A stretch of 64,000 nucleotides of DNA from Arthrobacter sp. Leaf69 (GCF_001422645.1 NZ_LMLR01000001.1:436325-500324); one strand, 5' to 3'; shown: positions 1-8,762, numbered from the stretch's first letter. Numbers and translations: made by a program. The notes: generated from the sequence alone by a model not told the origin.

Positions 1-290
1 AGGGCAAGCAGGGCAAGGTTCTGCGCGTATTCCCCGAGACCAACCGCGTGCTGGTCGAAGGTATTAACCGCGTAACCAAGCACACCAAGGTCGGTCAGTC
101 GCAGCGCGGCACCAAGACCGGTGGCATCGAAGTCGTCGAGGCTACGATCCACATCTCCAACGTGGCTCTGGTTGACCCGTCCACCAAGAAGCCCACCCGC
201 GTCGGTTTCCGCACCGAGACCGTTGAGCGCGATGGCGTGAAGCGCGAAGTGCGTGTCCGCGTGGCCAAGAGCTCAGGGAAGGACATCTAA
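1..290 (+). CDS. rplX: 50S ribosomal protein L24, 5' part cut by the window
   Basis: L24 is an assembly-initiating protein of the large ribosomal subunit. The frame is open from the first base of the window. It reads [11 protein letters not shown], the end of the KOW motif, and then a typical actinobacterial L24 body ending in SSGKDI. About 95 residues are visible. The N-terminal residues and start codon lie outside the window, so a start at the internal ATG at 48 would be wrong. The stop codon overlaps the start of rplE as TAATG. This is the distal half of the spc operon. Confidence 0.96.
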   Translation, partial: GKQGKVLRVFPETNRVLVEGINRVTKHTKVGQSQRGTKTGGIEVVEATIHISNVALVDPSTKKPTRVGFRTETVERDGVKREVRVRVAKSSGKDI

Positions 291-871
291 TGACTGAGAC
301 TCTCGAGACTCCGGCAAGCAAGATCGTTCCTCGTCTGAAGACCAAGTACGCGGATTCTATCAAGAGCTCGCTCGTTGAGGAATTCAAGTACGAGAACGTC
401 AACCAGGTTCCCCGTCTGGTCAAGGTCGTTGTGAACATGGGTGTTGGAGATGCCGCCAAGGACTCCAAGCTGATCGACGGCGCTGTCCGCGATCTGACCC
501 TTATCACCGGCCAGAAGCCGCAGGTAACCAAGGCCCGCAAGTCGATCGCACAGTTCAAGCTGCGCGAAGGCATGCCGATCGGTGCACACGCAACTCTGCG
601 TGGGGACCGCATGTGGGAATTCCTGGACCGTCTGGTCACGCTGGCTCTGCCGCGTATCCGCGACTTCCGGGGCCTCAGCGGCAAGCAGTTCGACGGCAAC
701 GGCAACTACACCTTCGGTCTGACCGAGCAGGTTATGTTCCACGAGATCGACCAGGATTCCATCGACCGCGTTCGCGGCATGGACATCACCGTCGTGACCA
801 CTGCCAAGACCGACGACGAAGGCCGCGCGCTGCTCAAGGCGCTTGGCTTCCCGTTCAAGACCGAAGATTAA
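290..871 (+). CDS. rplE: 50S ribosomal protein L5
   Basis: L5 binds 5S rRNA and contacts the P-site tRNA. The 193-residue product carries the family signatures [10 protein letters not shown] and [13 protein letters not shown], and its length is normal plus a short N-terminal extension. The ATG overlaps the rplX stop by one base, so translation is probably coupled. In many bacteria rpsN (S14) follows at this point. Here rpsH comes after 95 bases with no S14 frame, which fits my recollection of the Micrococcaceae spc operon. Confidence 0.97.
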   Translation: MTETLETPASKIVPRLKTKYADSIKSSLVEEFKYENVNQVPRLVKVVVNMGVGDAAKDSKLIDGAVRDLTLITGQKPQVTKARKSIAQFKLREGMPIGAHATLRGDRMWEFLDRLVTLALPRIRDFRGLSGKQFDGNGNYTFGLTEQVMFHEIDQDSIDRVRGMDITVVTTAKTDDEGRALLKALGFPFKTED

Positions 872-966
872 TCTAGCTACGTAAAAGGTCCGTCCGCGCT
901 GGTTCCGAGCTTTGCTCGGGAAAGCAGCACGGCGGAAACCGTTATGAGGAAGGGCAAGAGCCCACC

Positions 967-1365
967 ATGACAATGACAGATCCCGTCGCAGACATGCTTA
1001 CGCGTCTGCGCAACGCAAACTCGGCATACCACGATTCCGTGTCTATGCCGTACAGCAAGCTCAAGGCACGCGTTGCCGACATCCTGAAGGCCGAAGGTTA
1101 CATCGCCTCCTGGAAAGAAGAAGACGCTGAGGTTGGCAAGAAGCTGACCCTCGAGCTCAAGTTCGGTCCGAACCGCGAGCGTTCCATCGCTGGCGTTCGT
1201 CGTATTTCCAAGCCGGGACTGCGCGTTTACGCAAAGTCCACCAACCTGCCGCACGTGCTCGGTGGCCTGGGTGTCGCAATCCTGTCCACCTCTTCCGGCC
1301 TCTTGACTGACAAGCAGGCCGGCAAGAAGGGCGTGGGCGGCGAAGTCCTCGCTTACGTCTGGTAA
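967..1365 (+). CDS. rpsH: 30S ribosomal protein S8
   Basis: S8 organises the central domain of 16S rRNA and in other bacteria is the spc-operon autoregulator. The 132-residue product starts [18 protein letters not shown] and ends with the conserved GGEVLAYVW tail, full length for the family. A GAGGAAGGG ribosome site lies before the ATG. The 95-base gap upstream holds a small hairpin (CCGAGC 905-910, GCTCGG 914-919) that could be a processing or S8-binding element. That last point is inference. Confidence 0.97.
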   Translation: MTMTDPVADMLTRLRNANSAYHDSVSMPYSKLKARVADILKAEGYIASWKEEDAEVGKKLTLELKFGPNRERSIAGVRRISKPGLRVYAKSTNLPHVLGGLGVAILSTSSGLLTDKQAGKKGVGGEVLAYVW

Positions 1366-1383
1366 CGGGAAAGGAAGAGAATA

Positions 1384-1920
1384 ATGTCACGTATTGGACG
1401 TCTCCCCATCACCGTTCCTGCCGGCGTTGAGGTCAAGGTTGACGGCTCTGTCGTCAATGTCAAGGGTTCCAAAGGCGAGCTGAGCCACACTGTGCCCAGC
1501 CCGATCGAGGTTTCCCTGGAAGATGGCACCCTGACTGTCGCCCGCCCGAACGACGAGCGCGCCTCACGTTCGCTGCACGGCCTGACCCGCACCCTGATCG
1601 CCAACATGATCCAGGGTGTCACCGCAGGCTACGAGAAGAAGCTTGAAATTGTCGGTACCGGTTACCGCGTTCAGGCCAAGGGCGCTGACCTGGAGTTCGC
1701 TCTGGGCTACAGCCACCCGGTCAACATCACGGCACCGAACGGCATCACCTTTGCAGTAGAGACCCCGACCAAGCTCTCTGTTTCAGGTATCTCCAAGCAG
1801 CAGGTCGGCGAGGTTGCTGCCAACATTCGCAAGCTGCGGAAGCCGGACCCCTACAAGGGCAAGGGCATCCGTTACGCAGGCGAAGTCATCCGCCGCAAGG
1901 TCGGAAAGGCTGGTAAGTAA
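1384..1920 (+). CDS. rplF: 50S ribosomal protein L6
   Basis: L6 is a large-subunit protein near the GTPase centre. The product has 178 residues, begins MSRIGRLPI and contains two L6 repeats; the C-terminal signature [14 protein letters not shown] is intact. A GGAAAGGAAGAG ribosome site precedes the ATG. It lies 18 bases after rpsH and 2 bases before rplR. Confidence 0.97.
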   Translation: MSRIGRLPITVPAGVEVKVDGSVVNVKGSKGELSHTVPSPIEVSLEDGTLTVARPNDERASRSLHGLTRTLIANMIQGVTAGYEKKLEIVGTGYRVQAKGADLEFALGYSHPVNITAPNGITFAVETPTKLSVSGISKQQVGEVAANIRKLRKPDPYKGKGIRYAGEVIRRKVGKAGK

Positions 1921-1922
1921 CC

Positions 1923-2306
1923 ATGGCGATCGCAATTAACAAGAAGCGTACGAACAAGAGCAAGTCTGCCCAGCGCAGCCGTCGCCAGCTTCGTATCCGC
2001 AAGCGCATCTCCGGCACGGCTGTACGTCCTCGTCTGGTCGTCAACCGTTCCGCACGCCACGTATTCGTCCAGGTTGTCGATGACACCAAGGGCCTGACCG
2101 TGGCAAGCGCCTCCACTCTGGAAGCCGACCTTCGGGCATTCGACGGTGACAAGACTGCCAAGGCCAAGCGCGTTGGCGAGCTCGTCGCCGAGCGTGCCAA
2201 GGCCGCCGGTATCGAAGCAGTTGTCTTCGACCGCGGTGGTAACAAGTACCACGGCCGGATCGCCGCCGTCGCTGACGGCGCACGTGAAGGTGGGCTGGCA
2301 CTGTGA
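1923..2306 (+). CDS. rplR: 50S ribosomal protein L18
   Basis: L18 binds 5S rRNA together with L5. The 127-residue product has the basic N-terminus typical of L18 ([20 protein letters not shown]) and the ending [18 protein letters not shown]. It starts 2 bases after rplF and its stop overlaps the rpsE start as GTGA, so translation is probably coupled. Confidence 0.97.
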   Translation: MAIAINKKRTNKSKSAQRSRRQLRIRKRISGTAVRPRLVVNRSARHVFVQVVDDTKGLTVASASTLEADLRAFDGDKTAKAKRVGELVAERAKAAGIEAVVFDRGGNKYHGRIAAVADGAREGGLAL

Positions 2307-3013
2307 CCGAAAATAACGAAAAGGACATTCAGGTGACTGAAGCTGTAGCTGCTCCGGCAACTGAGACCGCTGCGCCTGCTACCACTGACGACCGCCGTGG
2401 TGGCGCTCGTCGTGGCGAGCGTGGCGACCGCGGCCAGGGCCGTGGCGACCGTGGTGGCCGTGGTGGCCGCGACGGTGGCCGCGAAGCCGAAAAGAGCCAG
2501 TTCGTAGAGCGCGTCGTAACCATCAACCGCGTTTCCAAGGTCGTCAAGGGTGGTCGTCGCTTCAGCTTCACCGCCCTCGTCGTCGTCGGTGACGGCAACG
2601 GTATGGTCGGCGTTGGCTACGGCAAGGCTAAGGAAGTTCCTGCCGCCATCGCGAAGGGCGTTGAAGAGGCCAAGAAATCCTTCTTCCGCGTTCCCCGCAT
2701 CGGCAGCACCATCCCTCACCGCGTTCAGGGTGAAGCCGCCGCAGGCGTTGTTATGCTGCGTCCGGCTTCCGCTGGTACCGGTGTTATCGCCGGTGGTCCG
2801 GTCCGCGCGGTACTGGAGTGCGTGGGCATCCACGACATCCTCTCCAAGTCGCTCGGTTCCTCCAACGCCATCAACATCGTTCACGCGACCGTTGACGCGC
2901 TGAAGCGCCTCGAAGAGCCGGCAGCAGTGGCAGCACGCCGCGGCCTCCCGCTCGACGAGATCGCCCCGCCGGCAATGGTAAAGGCTCTCTTGAACCAGAA
3001 GGCAGGTGTCTGA
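2303..3013 (+). CDS. rpsE: 30S ribosomal protein S5 with an Arg/Gly-rich N-terminal extension
   Basis: S5 contributes to decoding fidelity and to mRNA helicase activity at the entry tunnel. The 236-residue protein is about 70 residues longer than a standard S5. The core starts near residue 67 with [20 protein letters not shown] and carries both the double-stranded-RNA-binding-like domain and the C-terminal domain. The added N-terminus is an acidic/alanine stretch followed by RG- and GD-rich repeats (about residues 30-60). The GTG start overlaps the rplR stop (GTGA). The extension is probably disordered and may bind RNA; that is inference. Confidence 0.95.
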   Translation: MTENNEKDIQVTEAVAAPATETAAPATTDDRRGGARRGERGDRGQGRGDRGGRGGRDGGREAEKSQFVERVVTINRVSKVVKGGRRFSFTALVVVGDGNGMVGVGYGKAKEVPAAIAKGVEEAKKSFFRVPRIGSTIPHRVQGEAAAGVVMLRPASAGTGVIAGGPVRAVLECVGIHDILSKSLGSSNAINIVHATVDALKRLEEPAAVAARRGLPLDEIAPPAMVKALLNQKAGV

Positions 3014-3016
3014 GTC

Positions 3017-3223
3017 ATGGCTAAGAACGTGCTTGTCTCCGACGCAAAGTTGGAGATCACTCAGCTCAAGTCCGCCATTGGCGGCAAGCAGAACCAGCGC
3101 GACACCCTGCGGTCCCTCGGCCTGAAGCGGATCGGACACACCGTTGTCCGCACCGCCGACGCCGTGACCGTCGGAATGCTCAACACGGTTCCGCACCTGG
3201 TAAAGGTAGAGGAGGCGAAGTAA
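3017..3223 (+). CDS. rpmD: 50S ribosomal protein L30
   Basis: L30 is a small large-subunit protein. The 68-residue product has the L30 fold signature with the core [14 protein letters not shown]. It starts 3 bases after rpsE and abuts rplO; the GAGGAGG in its last codons is the rplO ribosome site. Confidence 0.96.
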   Translation: MAKNVLVSDAKLEITQLKSAIGGKQNQRDTLRSLGLKRIGHTVVRTADAVTVGMLNTVPHLVKVEEAK

Positions 3224-3718
3224 ATGGCAGAGAAGAAAACCGCCGAAAAGGCACAGGGCGCCACTGTTGAGAAGCAGAACGCACTGAAGGTTCACCACCT
3301 GCGTCCCGCCCCGGGTGCCAAGACCGCCAAGACCCGTGTTGGTCGTGGTGAAGGTTCCAAGGGTAAGACCGCCGGTCGCGGTACCAAGGGTACGAAGGCC
3401 CGCTACCAGATCAAGGCTGGCTTTGCCGGCGGCCAACTGCCGCTGCACATGCGCCTGCCGAAGCTGCGCGGCTTCAAGAACCCGTTCCGGGTTGAGTTCC
3501 AGGTTGTTAACCTGGACAAGCTCAACGAGCTGTTCCCGGAAGGTGGCACTGTCACCGTGGAGAACTTGGTCGAAAAGGGTGCCGTTCGCAAGAACCAGCC
3601 CGTCAAGGTGCTGGGCACCGGCGACATCACCGTCAAGGTGAACGTCACCGCCCACGCATTCTCGGCCAGCGCCGCAGAAAAGATTGAAGCAGCAGGCGGA
3701 AGCACCACCGCCCTCTAA
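3224..3718 (+). CDS. rplO: 50S ribosomal protein L15
   Basis: L15 is a late-assembly large-subunit protein. The 164-residue product carries the L15 signatures [20 protein letters not shown] and [15 protein letters not shown] after a short lysine-rich N-terminus. The ATG follows a strong GAGGAGG site inside rpmD. It is the last ribosomal protein gene before a strong terminator, so secY may be transcribed separately. Confidence 0.96.
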   Translation: MAEKKTAEKAQGATVEKQNALKVHHLRPAPGAKTAKTRVGRGEGSKGKTAGRGTKGTKARYQIKAGFAGGQLPLHMRLPKLRGFKNPFRVEFQVVNLDKLNELFPEGGTVTVENLVEKGAVRKNQPVKVLGTGDITVKVNVTAHAFSASAAEKIEAAGGSTTAL

Positions 3719-3746
3719 GGAGGCGGCGGGGCAGTTGCCCGTTGTG

Positions 3747-3795
3747 AAAACTCCCGGTATCCGGGGCTTCGGCCCCGGGTGCCGGGAGTTTTTCT
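3747..3795 (+). terminator. Intrinsic terminator after rplO
   Basis: An AAAACTCCCGG arm, an inner CCGGGGC-TTCG-GCCCCGG tetraloop stem and a CCGGGAGTTTTT arm form a long GC-rich hairpin followed by a T tract. This is the clearest rho-independent terminator in the window. It separates the spc ribosomal genes from secY. Confidence 0.88.
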
Positions 3796-3813
3796 GTTTT
3801 TCCGGCCCGGCGA

Positions 3814-3844
3814 TTGTTCGCAGGGCGCGTCCACCCGTTAGACT
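3814..3844 (+). promoter_or_regulatory. Probable secY-adk promoter
   Basis: TTGTTC (3814-3819) and TAGACT (3839-3844) are separated by 19 bases, a slightly long spacing for a vegetative promoter. It sits between the rplO terminator and the secY ribosome site AGGAGGA (3894-3900), where a promoter is needed if the terminator is efficient. Inferred from sequence only. Confidence 0.45.
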
Positions 3845-3903
3845 CGGTTGTTGGGTTTATTTGACCTATCTCACACGACTTTACTTAATACTCAGGAGGA
3901 CGC

Positions 3904-5214
3904 TTGCTTAGCGCATTTGGCCGGGCCTTTCGCACGCCTGATCTGCGACGCAAGTTGTTGTTCACGCTGGGAATCATCACAATCTTCCGCTTGGGTGCTT
4001 TCATCCCCTCGCCTGGTGTGAGCTACCAGAATGTCCAGCAATGCTTGCAGACCGGTGAGACCTCGGGCGGTATCTACCAGCTCGTCAACCTGTTCAGCGG
4101 CGGTGCTTTGCTGCAGGTGTCGGTTTTCGCCCTGGGCATCATGCCGTACATCACGGCCAGCATCATCGTGCAGCTGCTCCGGGTGGTTATTCCCCGGTTC
4201 CAGCAGCTTTACGAGGAGGGCGCTTCGGGCCAGTCCAAGCTGACGCAGTACACCCGTTACCTCACGATCGCCCTGGGCCTGCTGAACGCCACGACCCTGG
4301 TGTCGCTGGCGCGCTCCGGCCAGTTGCTGCCGAACTGCCAGCTGCCGATCATCCCGGATGACAGCATCGTCACCACGCTCCTGATCATCATCACGCTGAC
4401 GGCCGGTACCGGCCTCATCATGTGGATGGGTGAGCTCGTGACCGAAAAGGGCGTCGGCAACGGCATGTCGTTGCTCATCTTCACGTCCATTGTTGCCAGC
4501 TTCCCCGGCTCGCTCGGTGCCATCTGGACCTCGCAGGGTCCGGGCACGTTCTTTATGGTCCTCGTCATCGGCCTGCTGACCGTGGCCGCGGTGGTCTTCG
4601 TGGAGCAGTCCCAGCGCCGCATCCCGGTGCAATACGCCAAGCGCATGATCGGCCGCCGCACCGTGGGTGGCACCAGCACGTACATCCCGATCAAGGTGAA
4701 CATGGCCGGCGTCGTGCCCGTCATCTTCGCTTCTTCGATGCTGTACCTGCCGGGCCTCATCTCGCAGTTCAACCAGCCCAAGCCCGGCGAGCCCGTGGCC
4801 CCTTGGGTTGAGTGGGTCAACAACAACCTGACCCGCGGCGACCACCCCATCTACATGCTGCTCTACTTCGCCATGATTGTGTTCTTCACGTACTTCTATG
4901 TTGCGATCACTTTCAACCCTGAAGAAGTTTCTGACAACATGAAGAAGTACGGCGGCTTCATTCCGGGTATCCGTGCCGGCAAGCCGACCGCGGACTACCT
5001 GCAGTATGTGCTCTCCCGGATCACGCTTCCCGGCGCCATTTACCTGGCATTTGTGGCACTGATACCGCTGGTCGCACTGGTCCTGATCAACGCCAACCAG
5101 AACTTCCCGTTCGGTGGCACCTCGATCCTGATCATGGTCGGCGTAGGTTTGGAGACCGTCAAGCAGATTGATGCGCAGCTACAGCAGCGTCACTACGAAG
5201 GGCTTTTGCGATGA
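3904..5214 (+). CDS. secY: Preprotein translocase subunit SecY
   Basis: SecY is the channel of the Sec translocon, a ten-helix membrane protein that works with SecE, SecG and SecA. The 436-residue product starts MLSAFGRAFRTPDLRRKLLFT and has alternating hydrophobic helices. It also has the family motifs GVSYQNVQ and EQSQRRIPVQYAKR and the C-terminal motif TSILIMVGVGLETVKQI. The start is TTG at 3904, chosen because an AGGAGGA site lies 3 bases upstream and the reading matches the family N-terminus. The stop overlaps adk as ATGA. Confidence 0.97.
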   Translation: MLSAFGRAFRTPDLRRKLLFTLGIITIFRLGAFIPSPGVSYQNVQQCLQTGETSGGIYQLVNLFSGGALLQVSVFALGIMPYITASIIVQLLRVVIPRFQQLYEEGASGQSKLTQYTRYLTIALGLLNATTLVSLARSGQLLPNCQLPIIPDDSIVTTLLIIITLTAGTGLIMWMGELVTEKGVGNGMSLLIFTSIVASFPGSLGAIWTSQGPGTFFMVLVIGLLTVAAVVFVEQSQRRIPVQYAKRMIGRRTVGGTSTYIPIKVNMAGVVPVIFASSMLYLPGLISQFNQPKPGEPVAPWVEWVNNNLTRGDHPIYMLLYFAMIVFFTYFYVAITFNPEEVSDNMKKYGGFIPGIRAGKPTADYLQYVLSRITLPGAIYLAFVALIPLVALVLINANQNFPFGGTSILIMVGVGLETVKQIDAQLQQRHYEGLLR

Positions 5215-5789
5215 CGAGAATGTTGATTATCGGACCTCCCGGATCCGGCAAGGGAACGCAGGCGGAGCGCATTTCAGAGCGCCTCGGCGTCATTGCGATC
5301 TCCACGGGGGACATCTTCCGCGCCAACGTCAAAGGTGAGACGCCGCTTGGCCTCGAAGCCAAGAAGTACATGGATGCGGGCGACTTCGTTCCGGACAGCG
5401 TGACCAACAAGATGGTCCGCGACCGTCTCAGCGAGGACGACGTCGAGAACGGCTTCCTGCTGGACGGTTACCCGCGCACCACCGCGCAGGTGGACTACCT
5501 CGACGGAATCCTCGCCGACGGCGACCAGAAGCTCGACGTCGTCCTGCAGCTCACGGCCGACGACGAGGAACTCGTCACCCGCCTGCTGGGCCGCGCCAAG
5601 GAGACCGGGCGCACTGACGACAACGAAGCCGTCATCCGGCACCGCCTGGACCTGTACCACGGCCAGACGGAAGCTGTGGTGGCCAAGTATGCCGACCGCG
5701 GCATCCTGACCCGGGTCGACGGCATCGGCGGCATCGACGAGGTCACCGACCGCGTCATGCAGGCCATCAAAGAGGCCCAGTCGGCCTGA
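5211..5789 (+). CDS. adk: Adenylate kinase, short form
   Basis: The enzyme catalyses AMP + ATP to 2 ADP in the cytoplasm. The 192-residue protein has the P-loop GPPGSGKGTQ (residues 8-17), the AMP-binding region STGDIFR and FLLDGYPRT. Its short LID lacks the zinc-finger cysteines, as is usual in Actinobacteria. The ATG overlaps the secY stop by 4 bases. The secY-adk-map order is the conserved one. Confidence 0.97.
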   Translation: MTRMLIIGPPGSGKGTQAERISERLGVIAISTGDIFRANVKGETPLGLEAKKYMDAGDFVPDSVTNKMVRDRLSEDDVENGFLLDGYPRTTAQVDYLDGILADGDQKLDVVLQLTADDEELVTRLLGRAKETGRTDDNEAVIRHRLDLYHGQTEAVVAKYADRGILTRVDGIGGIDEVTDRVMQAIKEAQSA

Positions 5790-5805
5790 TCGGCCCGTGC
5801 ACTTC

Positions 5806-5837
5806 GAGGCTCCTCCCGGAACACCGGGAGGAGCCTC
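5806..5837 (+). terminator. Perfect 14-bp hairpin between adk and map
   Basis: GAGGCTCCTCCCGG (5806-5819) and its exact reverse complement (5824-5837) are separated by a 4-base loop. No T run follows, so it may be a weak or factor-assisted terminator, or a processing or attenuation hairpin that tunes map relative to secY-adk. Confidence 0.5.
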
Positions 5838-5894
5838 AGCCATTTGGCCGCCCGCCTCCCAGGGCGGCACAGCCCCATTGAAAGGAAGTTGCGG

Positions 5895-6722
5895 ATGGCA
5901 TTCGGCCAGCCACGCATCGAATACAAGACCAACGCCCAGATGCGCTCCATGCACCAGGCCGGGCTCGTCCTCAGCCGCGCCCTGGACGCCGCCGTTGCGG
6001 CCGCCGCACCGGGGAAGACCACCAAGGACCTCGACGCCGTGTTCGCCGCGGTGCTCAAGGACGCCGGCGCCACGTCCAATTTCCTCGGCTACCACGGCTT
6101 CCCCGCCACCATCTGCACCTCGGTCAACGAGGAAGTGGTGCACGGAATCCCCGGCAGCCGCGTCCTGCAGGACGGTGACATCCTCTCCATCGACGGCGGC
6201 GCAATCCTGGGCGGCTGGCACTCCGACTCCGCCCGCACCGTGATCGTGGGCACCGCCGACCCCGAGGATCAGCGGCTTTCCGAGGTCACCGAGGCGGCGA
6301 TGTGGCACGGGATCGCTGCCCTGGCGACCGGGAAGTTCATCGGCGACATCGGAAATGCCGTGGACGACTACGTCTCCTCTGTCCCCGGGAAGGCCCTGGG
6401 CATCCTTGAGGACTACGTGGGCCACGGGATCGGCTCCGAGATGCATATGGCGCCGGATGTGCCGAACTACCGCACCAACCACCGCGGTCCCAAGATCCGC
6501 CCGGGACTCTGCCTGGCCATCGAGCCGATGCTGGTCCGCGGAAGCATCGAAACAGCCGTACTGGACGACGACTGGACCGTTGTGACAACGGACGGCAAGC
6601 GGTCCTGCCAGTGGGAGCACTCCGTCGCGGTCCACGACAAGGGCATCTGGGTTTTGTCCGCCCCGGACGGGGGAGCGGCGAAACTGGCCCCGCTCGGCGT
6701 CGTGCCCGTCCCGATCCCCTAG
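5895..6722 (+). CDS. map: Methionine aminopeptidase, type I
   Basis: The enzyme removes the initiator methionine from nascent proteins. The 275-residue protein has all five metal ligands in family order: D100, D111, H177, E210 and E241, in the contexts SIDGG, HSDSAR, GHGIG, AIEPM and WEHSV. There is no N-terminal zinc-finger extension. The frame is open upstream to 5844, but I chose ATG 5895 because AAAGGAAG precedes it by 6 bases and MAFGQPRIEYKT matches the usual start. In related genomes infA normally follows closely; here about 2.2 kb of other DNA intervenes. Confidence 0.95.
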   Translation: MAFGQPRIEYKTNAQMRSMHQAGLVLSRALDAAVAAAAPGKTTKDLDAVFAAVLKDAGATSNFLGYHGFPATICTSVNEEVVHGIPGSRVLQDGDILSIDGGAILGGWHSDSARTVIVGTADPEDQRLSEVTEAAMWHGIAALATGKFIGDIGNAVDDYVSSVPGKALGILEDYVGHGIGSEMHMAPDVPNYRTNHRGPKIRPGLCLAIEPMLVRGSIETAVLDDDWTVVTTDGKRSCQWEHSVAVHDKGIWVLSAPDGGAAKLAPLGVVPVPIP

Positions 6723-7109
6723 GGCCCGCACGGGGCGACGCGGTGACGCCGAAGTGGCTGCCGCCTGGCGACGCCCCGGCGACGCGCACGCGACGCACTT
6801 CGGCTCCGGCGACGCGAAGAATCCCTGGCGACGCCGGAGTACGGCAGCGCCAGGGATTTAGGGCGTCGGACGGAAACTGCAGTCGCGAAACCAGGCCCGT
6901 CCGCCGGGTCCGTCCCGATTCCATGACACCGTCGGGCTATCGGTTGTCTCTGCAACGGCAACGGCAACGGCAACAAGGCGAACAAGGGATACGCGGGAGT
7001 CCACATTGGAGCCGGGCCAGCGACTAATGTTTGATTTCACTGGGCTGAAATCATTGCTCGCACATTGCGAGAGTGACGCCGCCTCTGGTCCACCGGGGGA
7101 GAAGCAAAC
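6723..7109. other. 387-base intergenic stretch after map
   Basis: No gene is visible here. The stretch contains a 9-bp inverted repeat (GCCGAAGTG 6748-6756, CACTTCGGC 6796-6804) and then the palindromic repeat at 6807-6870. A GGCAAC hexamer run follows at about 6952-6974. Just before the next gene lie two perfect hairpins, TGATTTCA/TGAAATCA (7032-7053) and CTCGCA/TGCGAG (7057-7071). The dense GCGACGC words look like repeat-derived, non-coding DNA. Confidence 0.75.
6807..6870. repeat. REP-like palindromic element, copy 1
   Basis: The core is a perfect 11-bp stem, AATCCCTGGCG (6820-6830) with CGCCAGGGATT (6848-6858). Outer arms CGACGC and GCGTCG extend the palindrome to about 60 bases. Over the 39-base core it differs from the copy at 7642-7706 at only three positions. 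Two near-identical palindromes bracketing a short gene suggest a dispersed repeat family. Confidence 0.75.
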
Positions 7110-7553
7110 ATGTTCAAAGTTGAAGCGATTGCGGACAGCTACGATCAACGGGTAGTGGATGTTGACACCGGCGTGTACCTTGAATGGCTGGTGACTGGGA
7201 GCCGGTACACCACGGAGGTTTTCAACCTCGTCCATCCCGGCGGAATGATTCCCTTTACAACCTCCCGTGAGTATGGCGTCGACCCTCACACGGGGTTGCC
7301 GTTCCTAGTGTTCAGATTCATCACCTTCGGCAGCGCAGTGAGGGCACAACTGCGGACCAAGCACCTGATCAACTGCACCTTCACGGACGACTTGGCGAAG
7401 AAGTTCTGGATGACGGTCGCTGCAGAAGCCCTGGTTGTTTTCGGCTCGGCGTACAACGGATTCAAAGTCCCGAATCGGCGATACACACGAGTCGAAGTCA
7501 ACGAGAAAATCTACACTCTCGAAGACTTTGGCTACACAACATCGCCCGGTTAG
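7110..7553 (+). CDS. Hypothetical protein, 147 aa
   Basis: I do not recognise this protein. It has no signal peptide or obvious membrane helix. It is rich in aromatic and beta-prone residues, with one mildly hydrophobic stretch (about residues 108-117) and a C-terminus reading KIYTLEDFGYTT. The ATG follows a GGGGGAGAAG ribosome site at about 7096-7105. Base composition is less GC-rich than the flanking ribosomal genes. It sits between two copies of a palindromic repeat, inside a segment that splits map from infA, which suggests acquisition. It is probably a real gene because of the good ribosome site and full-length frame. Confidence 0.6.
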   Translation: MFKVEAIADSYDQRVVDVDTGVYLEWLVTGSRYTTEVFNLVHPGGMIPFTTSREYGVDPHTGLPFLVFRFITFGSAVRAQLRTKHLINCTFTDDLAKKFWMTVAAEALVVFGSAYNGFKVPNRRYTRVEVNEKIYTLEDFGYTTSPG

Positions 7554-7641
7554 ATCCGCTCTCACGTCCGGTGCGCGACCGTCATGGCACCAACCGCCCG
7601 ACCCGATCCCTGCGTTACCGCCGGCGACGCACACCTTGCCC

Positions 7642-7706
7642 TGCGACACGAGAAATCCCTGGCGACGCAGGAGCACGGCAGCGCTAGGGATTTGTCGTAT
7701 CGCGAG
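7642..7706. repeat. REP-like palindromic element, copy 2
   Basis: AAATCCCTGGCG (7653-7664) pairs with CGCTAGGGATTT (7682-7693, one mismatch). Outer arms TGCGACACGA and TCGTATCGCG complete a near-palindrome of about 64 bases. It is the partner of the copy at 6807-6870 and ends just before the promoter of the peptidase gene. Confidence 0.75.
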
Positions 7707-7727
7707 AGGGTATCCGCCGCGAGGGCG

Positions 7728-7733
7728 CACAAT
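7728..7733 (+). promoter_or_regulatory. -10-like hexamer for leaderless peptidase mRNA
   Basis: CACAAT lies 6 bases before the ATG at 7740, and no ribosome site precedes that ATG. The same CACAAT-N6-ATG layout occurs at the nuclease-like gene at 50041. Predicted from position and sequence. Confidence 0.4.
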
Positions 7734-7739
7734 GGTCCC

Positions 7740-8762
7740 ATGACTGCGATTACGGACGTGCCGGGACTGAGAGTGGGCCACGCCGGCCGGACGGGCGATG
7801 GCTGGCTGAGCGGGGTGACGGTGGTGCTGCCTCCTGCGGGGACGGTGGGGTCCGTCGATGTCCGGGGAGGCGGTCCGGGTACGCACGAGACCGACGCCCT
7901 CGACCCGACCACCCTGACCCGCACCGTGGACGCCGTGGTCCTCACAGGGGGAAGCGCGTTCGGCCTCGCTGCGGCGCACGGCGCCCAGCGCTGGTGCGAG
8001 GAGAACGGCCGGGGGTTCGCCGTGACCGGCGGTGTGGTCCCGATCGTTCCGGCCGCAGCGATCTTCGACCTCGGCCGCGGCGGCGACTTCGCCGCCCGCC
8101 CGGACGCGGCCATGGGCTACGCAGCCACGGCAGGCGCCGCCGCCCGCAAGATCCAGCACGACGTCGAACGCGGCAACGTAGGAGCAGGCACCGGAGCCCT
8201 CATCGGCAGAGGAAAATACAAAGGGGGAGTAGGCACAGCCTCCATCACCCTGGAAAACGGCGTCGTCGTAGGAGCGCTGGCCGTAGTCAACGCGCTGGGA
8301 CTGCCATTTGGCACATCGCCGGCGCGGGGGGAACCCGGCAGCGTGCGTCTAAGCGAGGAACGAGCGAGCACGCCGAGGGTTTCGGCCGAGGCGGCGGAAG
8401 CCGCCACGGCCACCGCGCCAGGCGAGGTGCCGCAGCCGCCCGCGCTCAACACGACCCTCGTCGTCGTCGCCACGAACGCCATCTTGGACAAGGCCGAATG
8501 CAAGCGCACGGCGTCGGCTGCCCACGCCGGCCTGGCCCGGGCGCTGGATCCCAGCCACACCCTGGCGGACGGGGACACCGTCTTTTGCCTCGCCACCGGC
8601 GCGCTCGCGCTGGACCGCAGCAGCGAGGCCGCCCGGCAGGTGAGTCTTATCACGCTGCAGAGTGCGGCAGCGGACGTCGTGCGGCTCGCCATCCTTGACG
8701 GGATCGGCTGCGCGGAGTCCGTGAGCACGCCAGCGGGCGAATTTGGTGCATACGGCCGCTGA
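7740..8762 (+). CDS. P1 (DmpA/NylC-like) self-cleaving aminopeptidase family protein
   Basis: This belongs to the family of DmpA aminopeptidase and the NylC 6-aminohexanoate oligomer hydrolase, N-terminal-nucleophile enzymes that cut themselves into two chains. The 340-residue frame starts MTAITDVPGLRVGHAG and has the family motifs LTGGSAFGLAAA and RGNVGAGTGALIG. It also has the predicted cleavage site ALN|TTLVVVATNA, where T238 would become the nucleophile of the small subunit. A variable Ala/Glu/Pro-rich linker of about 45 residues precedes it. The ATG at 7740 was chosen by homology; the frame stays open upstream through repeat DNA. The substrate cannot be predicted. Confidence 0.88.
   Translation: MTAITDVPGLRVGHAGRTGDGWLSGVTVVLPPAGTVGSVDVRGGGPGTHETDALDPTTLTRTVDAVVLTGGSAFGLAAAHGAQRWCEENGRGFAVTGGVVPIVPAAAIFDLGRGGDFAARPDAAMGYAATAGAAARKIQHDVERGNVGAGTGALIGRGKYKGGVGTASITLENGVVVGALAVVNALGLPFGTSPARGEPGSVRLSEERASTPRVSAEAAEAATATAPGEVPQPPALNTTLVVVATNAILDKAECKRTASAAHAGLARALDPSHTLADGDTVFCLATGALALDRSSEAARQVSLITLQSAAADVVRLAILDGIGCAESVSTPAGEFGAYGR

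Noticed and set aside
1886-3655. Minus-strand open frame of 589 codons across rplR-rpsE-rplO
   Set aside because: Antisense to five ribosomal protein genes in a GC-rich genome; the translation has no family features and lacks a ribosome site.
3684-3911. 75-codon plus-strand frame between rplO and secY
   Set aside because: It runs through the end of rplO, the terminator and the secY promoter region; coding potential is accidental.
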